The position numbers and the translations under genes are program-made. The notes under the pieces are model-generated. The model did no database searches, had not been told where the DNA came from, and saw nothing but the letters and a program-made list of their open reading frames with translations. A stretch of DNA of 6,320 bases from Hyphomicrobiales bacterium (lineage in GTDB: Bacteria > Pseudomonadota > Alphaproteobacteria > Rhizobiales > Xanthobacteraceae). Below are positions 1 to 6,235 of this stretch, piece by piece. The DNA lies in the NCBI GenBank assembly GCA_016201085.1, contig JACQDO010000181.1:1-6320 (forward strand), given 5' to 3'. Numbering within the stretch: the stretch's first letter is position 1; every line of letters begins with the position of its first letter.

Positions 1-91
1 TCCGTCGGAATCACTGGCCGCTTTGCCTCGGATTCCGCACATGGTTCTCGAAAGTTGCACAGGTTTTCAGAAAAAGTCATTCGCAGACGTT
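1..91. other. Gene-free stretch downstream of the NUDIX gene
   Basis: No convincing coding region is visible. On the minus strand a short frame opens at the ATG at 80-78 and runs to the window edge (it begins MTFSENLCNF), but it has no Shine-Dalgarno sequence and resembles no family I know. In related genomes the NUDIX gene of this cluster is often followed by rpmG (ribosomal protein L33), but no L33 sequence appears in these 91 bases, so it could only lie beyond the left edge. The stretch contains an inverted repeat (6-37) and two GANTC sites (8-12 and 31-35). Confidence 0.5.
6..37. repeat. Imperfect stem-loop / inverted repeat
   Basis: A perfect 7-bp inverted repeat (CGGAATC at 6-12, GATTCCG at 31-37) encloses a symmetric 3x3 mismatch, then a second 3-bp stem (GGC 16-18 with GCC 25-27) around a 6-base loop. 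In the minus-strand transcript it would form about 55 nt after the NUDIX stop codon, so it could be a 3'-end structure or part of a terminator. Only five bases remain beyond it on that side, so a trailing U-tract cannot be judged. Each arm contains a GANTC site. A 7-bp repeat at this spacing can arise by chance in a window of this size. Confidence 0.35.
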
Positions 92-868
92 CTAAAGCAG
101 CTCCCGGAAAAACCGCTGATCGACCATGAAATAATACGGCACCGGCAGGTCGTGGCCCATGCCGGCCTCGACGCGCGCCAGCAGCTCTTCCAGGATGATG
201 CCGGTGATGGTCGGCATGTCGAGCCTGGTCGCTTCCTCGATCGGTACCCAGACCAACTCGATCAGCTCCGACTCCGGCCCGACGATGCCTTCGATGCGGT
301 GAGCGACCGCGCTGGCGTCGGCCGTGAAGAAGCGGGCGTCGAAGCGCTTGGGCCGGCGCGGCGGTGTGATAGCGCGGGCGATGAAATGCACGTTGGCGAG
401 ATCGGGGTGCACGCTCGCCTGTGCGAAGTCGTCCCAGATCTTGCCCGGCACCTGCGGGGCGACGGCGCGCTTGACGCCGAGCAACAGGCCGGTCTCCTCG
501 GCCATCTCGCGCACGGCGGCGAGCGGGAAGCCGCGCGCCAACGCCGCGCTCGGCTCGGCCACGCGCTCGAGCAATTTCTTCTGCATCTCCGGATGCGGCT
601 CGCTTGCCGCCGGCATGACGCGGTCGAGCGTCTCGATGCGCCCGCCCGGAAAGACGAACTTGCCCGGCATGAATTTGTGGCTGGCATGGCGGCGGCCGAG
701 CAGCACCTTCGGCGTCGCGCTCGATCGGTCGATCAGCATCAAGGTGGCGGCGTCGCGCGGCTCGCTGTCGGGGAACGACTGGTCGCGTTCCACCTTGGTC
801 ATGCGCTCGGCCCAGCGCTGGGCCATGTCTTTTTTTGCGGGGTCTTTGGTCGCGGCGTCTTCGGTCAT
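92..868 (-). CDS. NUDIX hydrolase with an insertion in its Nudix box (NUDT19-like layout)
   Basis: A 258-residue cytoplasmic hydrolase, expected to cleave a nucleoside diphosphate linked to another group using Mg2+ or Mn2+. The hydrophobic strand at about residues 42-57 leads into LLGRR (56-60) and FVFPGGRIE (71-79), followed after a long gap by REMAEETGL (120-128), which matches the REUXEEXGU half of the Nudix box; E121, E124 and E125 are the likely metal ligands. In a standard box about 13 residues separate the box Gly from this Arg; here about 43 do (G76 to R120), an insertion of roughly 30 residues. A split Nudix box is known from the mammalian NUDT19/RP2 proteins, and LL..RR...H....G...FPGG recalls CoA diphosphatases, so a CoA or acyl-CoA substrate is possible but only inferred. 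The start ATG follows the rnr stop by 12 bp and has GGAAG about 7 nt upstream, which supports co-transcription and this start. The first 35 residues are charged and look disordered. The fold is secure; the substrate is unknown. Confidence 0.88.
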   Translation of the reverse strand: MTEDAATKDPAKKDMAQRWAERMTKVERDQSFPDSEPRDAATLMLIDRSSATPKVLLGRRHASHKFMPGKFVFPGGRIETLDRVMPAASEPHPEMQKKLLERVAEPSAALARGFPLAAVREMAEETGLLLGVKRAVAPQVPGKIWDDFAQASVHPDLANVHFIARAITPPRRPKRFDARFFTADASAVAHRIEGIVGPESELIELVWVPIEEATRLDMPTITGIILEELLARVEAGMGHDLPVPYYFMVDQRFFRELL

Positions 869-880
869 CCGTGTCTTCCG

Positions 881-3145
881 TTACTTTCTGCTTTTCTTGC
901 CGCGCGGGCGGTAGTGTTTCTGCCGCTCGTCGCGCCGGGACGCTCGCTGCGGGCGGCCCGGGCGTCCTTCCGACATAAGCGCGAAACGCAGTGCGCCGGC
1001 AACGGGGGCCGCTTCCACCAGCTTGACGGTGACGCGGTCGCCGAGCCGGTAGCTCTCGCCGGAACGGCTGCCTACCATGGCGTGGCCCTTCTCGTCATAG
1101 CGGAAATATTCGTCGCCGATGGTGCGCGCCGGCACGAAGCCGTCGGCGCCGGTCTCGTTCAGCCGCACGAACAGGCCGGCGCGGTGCACGCCGGAGACGC
1201 GCGCTTCGAAGCTGGCGCCGATGCGGTCGGCGAGGAAATGCGCGATCAGGCGGTCCTTGGTTTCGCGCTCGGCCAGCATGGCGCGCCGCTCGGTGGCGGA
1301 AATCTGCGCCGAGATTTCGGACAGCGAGGCTTGGTCGGCGGCCTCGGGCAGGGCGCCCGCGCCGAGCTTGAGGGCGCGGATCAGACCGCGATGCACGATC
1401 AGGTCGGCATAGCGGCGGATGGGCGAGGTGAAATGCGCGTAGCGGCGCAGGTTGAGCCCGAAATGGCCGTAATTTTCCGCCGCGTATTCGGCCTGCGCCT
1501 GGCTGCGCAGCACCACCTCGTTGACCAGTTGCTCGCGGTCGCCGCCTTTGACGCGCGCGAGGATCTTGTTGAAGGCCTCCGGCCTGAGCACGCCGCCTTT
1601 GGCGAGCGGAATGTCGAGGCTGGCGAGGAATTCGCGCAGCGCGTTGAGCTTCTCGATGCCCGGCTCGTCGTGCACGCGATAGATCAGCGGGATGCGCGCT
1701 TTCTCCAGCGTCTCGGCGGCGGCGACATTGGCGAGGATCATGTATTCCTCGATCAGCCGGTTCGCCTCCAGCCGCTCCGGCACCACCACGCGGTCGACGG
1801 TGTGGTCGTGCTTGAGCAGGATCTTGCGCTCGGGCAGATCGAGATCGAGCGGGCCCCGCTCGGCGCGCGCGCGCTTGAGCGCTTCGTAGGCGGCATAGAG
1901 CGGCTCCAGCACCGGCGCCAGCAGCGGCGCGGTATCCTCGTCGGTGCGCCCGCCGATGGCGAGCTGGGTCTGTTCGTAGGACAGCTTGGCGGCCGAACTC
2001 ATCAGGATGCGATGGAAGCTGTGCGAGCGCTTGCGCCCGTCGGCGCCGATCGTCATGCGCACGGCCAGCGCGGCGCGCTCCTCGCGCGGGCGCAGCGAGC
2101 ACAGATCGTTGGAGATGCGCTCGGGCAGCATCGGCACCACGCGGTCGGGGAAGTAGACCGAATTGCCGCGCACCAGCGCTTCGCGGTCGAGCGCCGAGCC
2201 GGGCGTGACGTAATGCGCGACGTCGGCAATGGCGACGCTGACGATGAAGCCGCCGCGGTTGTTCGCGGCGGTGTCGGCTTCCGCGTGCACGGCGTCGTCG
2301 TGGTCCTTGGCATCGGGCGGATCGATGGTGACGAACGGCACGCGCCGCCAATCCTCGCGATGGGCAAGCGTGGCGGGCAGCGCCGCGTCCGCCTCGATGA
2401 GCGTTTCGCGGCGGAATACATGCGGGATGGAGTGCGCGTGGATGGCGATCAGGCTGACCGCCTTCTCGCTGGCGAGCGAGCCGAGCTTCTCCACCACGCG
2501 CCCGGTTGGCAGGCCCAAGCGCGGCGCGCGCGAGGTCTCGACCGCGACCAGGTCGCCGTCTTGCGCATCACTGGTGGCGCCGGCCGGAATGGCGAGCTCC
2601 TTGCCGAGCATCTTCTTGTCGACCGGCTCGATCCGGCCGCCGCCATGCGCGGTCTTGCGGAAGATACCGAGCACGCGCTGCTTGGGCCGGTCGATGATCT
2701 TGATGAGGCGGCCGGAATAGTGGATGCCGTCGTCCTCATCGGTCTCCTCGACATGCAGCAGCACGCGGTCGCCGATGCCGGCGGCTTCGCCGGGGCGCGC
2801 CTTGCGCGCGGTGGCGATGCGGATTTTCGGCGCGGGGCCATGCGCCTCCTCGTCCCATTCGTCGGGCGAGGCGATGAGGTCGCCATCGGCATCGCGCGCG
2901 ATCACGTCGGCGAGCACGGTGGAGGGCAGGCTGCCGGCGTGATGCAGCTTCTTGCGTTTCTTCTCGACTGAGCCCTCGTCCGCCAGTTCGCGCAGCAGGC
3001 GCTTCAGGTCGGCGCGCAGCGCATTCTTCAGGCCGAAGGCGCGGGCGATTTCGCGGGTGCCGACTTTGCCGCGCTGGTTGCCGATGAAGGCGAGGAGTTC
3101 GGCCTTGGAGGGAAGGGAGGGCGTTCGTTTAGGTGGTTTGTTCAA
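881..3145 (-). CDS. rnr: Ribonuclease R (3'-5' exoribonuclease, RNB family)
   Basis: A 754-residue processive hydrolytic 3'-to-5' exoribonuclease that degrades structured RNA, including rRNA and mRNA decay intermediates, in the cytoplasm. Visible order: N-terminal winged-helix domain (about 10-65, QRGKVGTREIARAFGL); cold-shock-like OB regions (about 70-235); RNB catalytic domain (about 262-595); S1 RNA-binding domain (about 643-725); basic tail (726-754). The metal-binding aspartates follow the IDxxxxxDxDD pattern at D275, D281, D283 and D284. Y331 in SVYFP matches the aromatic clamp position, and HFTSPIRRYADL (571-582) is the conserved block near the C-terminal end of RNB. The winged helix and basic tail favour RNase R over RNase II. 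It is somewhat shorter than the E. coli protein (813), as is common in alphaproteobacteria. The start codon is TTG: it is the only usual start between the upstream in-frame TAA and the winged-helix domain, and AGGA lies 9 nt before it. It lies 70 bp after topA and 12 bp before the NUDIX gene. No key residue is missing. Confidence 0.96.
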   Translation of the reverse strand: MNKPPKRTPSLPSKAELLAFIGNQRGKVGTREIARAFGLKNALRADLKRLLRELADEGSVEKKRKKLHHAGSLPSTVLADVIARDADGDLIASPDEWDEEAHGPAPKIRIATARKARPGEAAGIGDRVLLHVEETDEDDGIHYSGRLIKIIDRPKQRVLGIFRKTAHGGGRIEPVDKKMLGKELAIPAGATSDAQDGDLVAVETSRAPRLGLPTGRVVEKLGSLASEKAVSLIAIHAHSIPHVFRRETLIEADAALPATLAHREDWRRVPFVTIDPPDAKDHDDAVHAEADTAANNRGGFIVSVAIADVAHYVTPGSALDREALVRGNSVYFPDRVVPMLPERISNDLCSLRPREERAALAVRMTIGADGRKRSHSFHRILMSSAAKLSYEQTQLAIGGRTDEDTAPLLAPVLEPLYAAYEALKRARAERGPLDLDLPERKILLKHDHTVDRVVVPERLEANRLIEEYMILANVAAAETLEKARIPLIYRVHDEPGIEKLNALREFLASLDIPLAKGGVLRPEAFNKILARVKGGDREQLVNEVVLRSQAQAEYAAENYGHFGLNLRRYAHFTSPIRRYADLIVHRGLIRALKLGAGALPEAADQASLSEISAQISATERRAMLAERETKDRLIAHFLADRIGASFEARVSGVHRAGLFVRLNETGADGFVPARTIGDEYFRYDEKGHAMVGSRSGESYRLGDRVTVKLVEAAPVAGALRFALMSEGRPGRPQRASRRDERQKHYRPRGKKSRK

Positions 3146-3154
3146 AATAGATGA

Positions 3155-3177
3155 TCCTGCGCTAAAACAGCGCTGTT
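3155..3177 (-). promoter_or_regulatory. rnr leader: Shine-Dalgarno next to a hairpin/palindrome
   Basis: The minus strand carries AGGA (3158-3155), 9 nt before the TTG start of rnr. Directly upstream is a potential hairpin, GCGCT (3173-3169), loop GTTTT, AGCGC (3163-3159), whose last base touches the Shine-Dalgarno sequence. Overlapping it is a perfect 12-bp palindrome AACAGCGCTGTT (3166-3177), flanked by A- and T-runs. The hairpin and the palindrome use the same bases and exclude each other. They could affect translation of rnr, act as a protein-binding site, or weakly terminate topA transcription; the sequence alone does not decide. Confidence 0.35.
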
Positions 3178-3215
3178 AAAAATTCAATGTAATGATCCGA
3201 CAAAGGCTTCGCTAG

Positions 3216-5945
3216 TTACTCAGCCGCCGTGACCTTGGCCTTGCGCGGCGCCTTGGCCTTGGCCGGCTTTTTCGGCGCAGTGGCGTCGCTAGCGGCCGCC
3301 TTCTTGGCGCGGGCGGCAGGCTTGGCGTCCGACTTGGCCGAGCCCTGCTGCTTGCGGCCGGCGGCGCGGCGGCCCTTGGGCGAATTGCCCATGGCGGCGG
3401 CGCGCGCATCGAGCAGCACGATGGCTTCGTCGAGCGTGATCGTGTCCGGCGTCTTGTCGCCGGTCAGCGTGGCGTTGACGCCGTTATGGCTGACGTAAGG
3501 CCCGAAGCGGCCGTTCTTGACCACGATCTGACCGCCCTTGTCGGGGTGGTCACCCAGGACTTTGCCGGGATCGGCGCCGAAGCGGCGGCCCTTCTTCGGG
3601 TTGGCGATTTTCTCGGCGATCAGCGTGACGGCGCGGTTGAGGCCGATGGTGAGCACGTCGTCGCCGTCCTCCAGGCTCGCATAGACCTTGCCGTGCTTGA
3701 CGTAAGGCCCGAAGCGGCCGACGCCGGCCAGGATCGGCTCGCCGTCTTCCGGCGATTTGCCGACTTCGCGCGGCAGCGCCAGTAGCGCCAGCGCTTTCTC
3801 CAGATCGACGTCCTCGGGCGCGACGCCTTTCGGCAGGCTGGCGCGCTTGGGCTTCACCGGTTCGGGCGCGTCGGGGTCCTTCTTCTCGCCCTTCTTGCGC
3901 TTGGGCGCCTTGATCTCTTCGCCGAGTTGCAGATAGGTGCCGAACCGTCCGCCGCGCAGCGTCACGTCCATTCCGGTCGCCGGGTCTTGGCCGAGCACCT
4001 TGGTCGCCTGCGCGCCGTTGGCGCCGGGCGTCATCTGCCGCGTGAAGGTGCATTCCGGATAGTTCGAGCAGCCGATGAAGGCGCCGAAGCGCCCCACCTT
4101 GAGCGAGAGCTGGCCGTTGCCGCATTGCGGACATTGCCGCACCGGGCCGCCGTCGGGGCGCGGCGGGAATATGTGCGGCTCCAGGAGATCGTTGAGCGCA
4201 TCGAGCACCTGGGTGATGCGCAGTTCCTTGATGTCGTTGACCGCGCCGATGAAGCCGGTCCAAAAGTCGCGCAGCACCTGTTTCCAGTTCATCTCGTTGT
4301 TGGAGACGCGGTCGAGCTGCTCTTCCAGCGAGGCGGTGAAATCGTATTCGACGTAACGCTGGAAGAAACTTTCCAGGAAGCCGACGACGACGCGGCCCTT
4401 GTCCTCGGGGATCAGCCGCTTCTTGTCGATGCGCACATAGCCGCGATCCTGCAGCACTTGCAGGATCGAGGCATAGGTCGAGGGCCGACCGATGCCGAGC
4501 TCCTCCATGCGCTTGACCAGCGCCGCTTCGGAAAAGCGCGGCGGCGGTTCGGTGAAATGTTGCGAGGCCTCGATCGCCTGCTTGGCCAGGGTCTCGTTTT
4601 CCGCCATCGCCGGCAGGCGGCGCGACTCTTCGTCTTCGGAGGTCTCGTCCTGGCCTTCCTGGTAGAGCGTGAGGAAGCCGTCGAACTTCACCACCTGGCC
4701 GCTGGCGCGCAGCTCGATGTTGCGCGCGCCGTTCTTGGCGACGATGTCGACGGTGGTGCGCTCGAGTTCGGCCGATTCCATCTGGCTCGCCACCGCGCGG
4801 TTCCAGATCAGCTCGTAGAGCCGCGCCTGATCGCGGTCGACATATTTGGCCACCTCGGCAGGCGTGCGATGCGGGTCGGTCGGGCGCACCGCTTCGTGCG
4901 CCTCCTGCGCGTTCTTCGATTTGTTCTGATAGATGCGCGGCGAACCCGGCACGTAGTCCTTGCCGTAATTCTTGCCGATCATGGCGCGGATATCGGTAAT
5001 GGCTTCCGGCGCCAGATCGATGCCGTCGGTGCGCATATAGGTGATCAGGCCGGTGGTCTCGCCGTCGAGCTCGACGCCTTCATAGAGCCGCTGCGCCAGC
5101 CGCATGGCGATGGCGGGCGCGAAGCCGAGCTTGCGGCTGGCCTCCTGCTGCATGGTCGAGGTGGTGAAGGGCGGCGGCGGATTGCGCCGCGCCGGCTTGG
5201 CTTCGACCGCGGCGACGGTGAAGGTGGCGCCTTCCAGCGCCGATTTCAGATCCTCGGCCTGCGCGCCGGAGCCGATGTCGAGCCGTTGGAATTTCTGCCC
5301 GTCGGCGGCCACCAGGCGCGCCTCGAAAGCATCGCCGCGCGGCGTCGTCAGCTTGGCGAGGATCGACCAGTATTCTTTTTTGACGAATTTCTCGATCTCC
5401 AGCTCGCGGTCGCAAACCAGCCGCAAGGCGACCGACTGCACGCGGCCGGCCGAGCGTGCGCCCGGCAATTTGCGCCAGAGCACCGGCGACAGGGTAAAGC
5501 CGACCAGATAGTCGAGCGCGCGGCGGGCGAGATAGGCATCGACCAGCGCCTCGTCGATGGCGCGCGGATGCTTCATCGCCTCGGTCACCGACTGCTTGGT
5601 GATGGCGTTGAAGACGACGCGCTCGATCTTCTGATCCTTCAGCGCGTGTTTCTCGTTGAGCGCCTCCAGCACGTGCCAGGAAATGGCTTCGCCCTCGCGG
5701 TCGGGGTCGGTGGCCAGAATGAGGGTGTCGGCCTTCTTGAGTGCGTGCGCGATGTCGTTGACCCGCTTCTGCGACTGGGGGTCGACCTCCCACAGCATCT
5801 TGAAATTATCGTCGGGGTCGACCGATCCGTCCTTGGCCGGCAGGTCGCGGATATGGCCAAAAGAGGCCAGCACCTCGAAGCCGGGGCCAAGATACTTGTT
5901 GATCGTCTTCGCCTTGGACGGCGACTCGACAACGACAACTTTCAT
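3216..5945 (-). CDS. topA: DNA topoisomerase I (type IA, omega protein)
   Basis: A 909-residue type IA topoisomerase that relaxes negative supercoils by cutting one strand through a 5'-phosphotyrosine, with Mg2+. The N-terminal TOPRIM domain starts at once (KVVVVESPSKAKTI, catalytic E7) and includes ATDPDREGE with metal-binding D80, D82 and E84. RSAGRVQSVALRLV (165-177) is a conserved core block. The active-site tyrosine is Y303 in GLITYMRTDGI; the Gly after TYMRTD, where E. coli has Ser, is common in alphaproteobacteria. ELGIGRPSTYASI (482-494) is also typical. A single C4 zinc finger (C605, C608, C626, C632) is followed by three GRFG-type C-terminal repeats (about 658-677, 735-760, 804-827) and a Lys/Ala-rich tail (about 850-909) suited to DNA binding. 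The ATG at 5945-5943 is chosen because TOPRIM begins there; an in-frame GTG at 5978 would add 11 residues without family support. The Shine-Dalgarno is weak (GGA, 5 nt before ATG). It is probably the first gene of a unit with rnr. Confidence 0.97.
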   Translation of the reverse strand: MKVVVVESPSKAKTINKYLGPGFEVLASFGHIRDLPAKDGSVDPDDNFKMLWEVDPQSQKRVNDIAHALKKADTLILATDPDREGEAISWHVLEALNEKHALKDQKIERVVFNAITKQSVTEAMKHPRAIDEALVDAYLARRALDYLVGFTLSPVLWRKLPGARSAGRVQSVALRLVCDRELEIEKFVKKEYWSILAKLTTPRGDAFEARLVAADGQKFQRLDIGSGAQAEDLKSALEGATFTVAAVEAKPARRNPPPPFTTSTMQQEASRKLGFAPAIAMRLAQRLYEGVELDGETTGLITYMRTDGIDLAPEAITDIRAMIGKNYGKDYVPGSPRIYQNKSKNAQEAHEAVRPTDPHRTPAEVAKYVDRDQARLYELIWNRAVASQMESAELERTTVDIVAKNGARNIELRASGQVVKFDGFLTLYQEGQDETSEDEESRRLPAMAENETLAKQAIEASQHFTEPPPRFSEAALVKRMEELGIGRPSTYASILQVLQDRGYVRIDKKRLIPEDKGRVVVGFLESFFQRYVEYDFTASLEEQLDRVSNNEMNWKQVLRDFWTGFIGAVNDIKELRITQVLDALNDLLEPHIFPPRPDGGPVRQCPQCGNGQLSLKVGRFGAFIGCSNYPECTFTRQMTPGANGAQATKVLGQDPATGMDVTLRGGRFGTYLQLGEEIKAPKRKKGEKKDPDAPEPVKPKRASLPKGVAPEDVDLEKALALLALPREVGKSPEDGEPILAGVGRFGPYVKHGKVYASLEDGDDVLTIGLNRAVTLIAEKIANPKKGRRFGADPGKVLGDHPDKGGQIVVKNGRFGPYVSHNGVNATLTGDKTPDTITLDEAIVLLDARAAAMGNSPKGRRAAGRKQQGSAKSDAKPAARAKKAAASDATAPKKPAKAKAPRKAKVTAAE

Positions 5946-5947
5946 GC

Positions 5948-5995
5948 GAATCCAATGGGTTAGCCGCCAGGACGACACCGAATCAAGGCGGAATC
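5948..5995. promoter_or_regulatory. Cluster of three GANTC (CcrM-type) sites upstream of topA
   Basis: GAATC occurs at 5948-5952, 5980-5984 and 5991-5995, between the topA start codon and its proposed promoter; a fourth site (GACTC, 5923-5927) lies just inside topA. GANTC is the target of the cell-cycle methyltransferase CcrM of alphaproteobacteria. In the rest of the window I counted only about five such sites by eye. The first overlaps the weak topA Shine-Dalgarno. Control of topA by methylation state is an inference, not shown. Confidence 0.4.
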
Positions 5996-6014
5996 GGCCT
6001 TATGCGTCGGCCGG

Positions 6015-6043
6015 AACATGGGGAAGGTGACCCTTGCTGTCAA
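6015..6043 (-). promoter_or_regulatory. Putative sigma70-like promoter of topA
   Basis: On the minus strand a perfect -35 hexamer TTGACA (6043-6038) is followed after 17 bp by CATGTT (6020-6015), an acceptable -10 for alphaproteobacteria, where the -10 is poorly conserved. Transcription would start near 6008, giving a leader of about 60 nt before the topA ATG. The -35 sits within CTTGATTTGACA, and CCTTGATT recurs at 5988-5981 downstream. Confidence 0.45.
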
Positions 6044-6099
6044 ATCAAGGTATGGCCGAAGGAGTTTAGAAACAGCCAATTGGGGCATGAAAGCGACCA

Positions 6100-6185
6100 G
6101 ATTACGCGTGATTACAACCAAAAGATGTATTTTTATACAATGCTATTAAAAAGATTACTATTTGCAACGGACTGTGTATTTTTAC
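6100..6185. repeat. AT-rich island with short direct repeats
   Basis: In 6111-6180 only 18 of 70 bases are G or C, in sharp contrast with the surrounding genes. GATTAC occurs three times (6100-6105, 6110-6115, 6153-6158), the first two exactly 10 bp apart. TGTATTTTTA occurs twice (6126-6135 and 6175-6184), each copy following a GATTAC by 10 or 16 bp, so the island reads as a degenerate tandem pair. The first long copy also forms a small inverted repeat (TGTAT, TTTT, ATACA; 6126-6139). It may hold binding sites for a regulator or nucleoid protein controlling one or both divergent genes; no known operator consensus is matched. Confidence 0.4.
6112..6139 (+). promoter_or_regulatory. Possible promoter of the rightward partial gene
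   Basis: TTACAA (6112-6117) and TATACA (6134-6139), separated by 16 bp, resemble sigma70 -35 and -10 elements on the plus strand. A start near 6146 would give a leader of about 90 nt before 6236. Such matches are easy to find in AT-rich DNA, so support is weak. Confidence 0.22.
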
Positions 6186-6235
6186 TCGGGGGAACGCACG
6201 GTGTTCAGCGTTGCCGGCTCTCGACCCGGCGTGGA

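Noticed and set aside
23..2971. A 982-codon open frame on the plus strand opposite rnr and the NUDIX gene
   Set aside because: It lies antisense to two genes with clear catalytic motifs, its product is a low-complexity mix rich in Arg, His, Ala, Gly and Asp with no domain I recognise, and long stop-free antisense frames are expected in GC-rich genes.
3164..3177. The AACAGCGCTGTT palindrome as a Rho-independent terminator of topA
   Set aside because: A perfect palindrome leaves no loop without sacrificing central pairs, so the stem would be about four weak pairs, and the following T-run is short. Readthrough into rnr is more likely.
3927..5963. A 678-codon open frame on the plus strand opposite topA
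   Set aside because: Same reasoning: it mirrors topA, has shadow-type composition, and ends just past the topA start.
3216..5978. GTG start for topA adding 11 residues (MSSWRLTHWIR)
   Set aside because: Type IA TOPRIM domains normally begin within a few residues of the start, the ATG at 5945 gives exactly that, and the extension resembles no family N-terminus.
6065..6071. TTTAGAA as an Irr iron-control (ICE) box
   Set aside because: Only one half is present, with no matching second half nearby.
6087..6149. A 20-codon mini-ORF (MKATRLRVITTKRCIFIQCY) with GGGG before it
   Set aside because: Too short, wrong Shine-Dalgarno spacing (1 nt), AT-rich unlike local genes, and it overlaps likely regulatory DNA.
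6192..6206. GAAC-N7-GTTC inverted repeat as a LexA box
   Set aside because: Alphaproteobacterial LexA sites are direct GTTC-N7-GTTC repeats and Gram-positive ones are GAAC-N4-GTTC; this fits neither.
6191..6212. GGAAC ... CGTT as a sigma-EcfG general stress promoter
   Set aside because: The spacing is 13 bases, whereas the EcfG consensus requires about 16 to 18.
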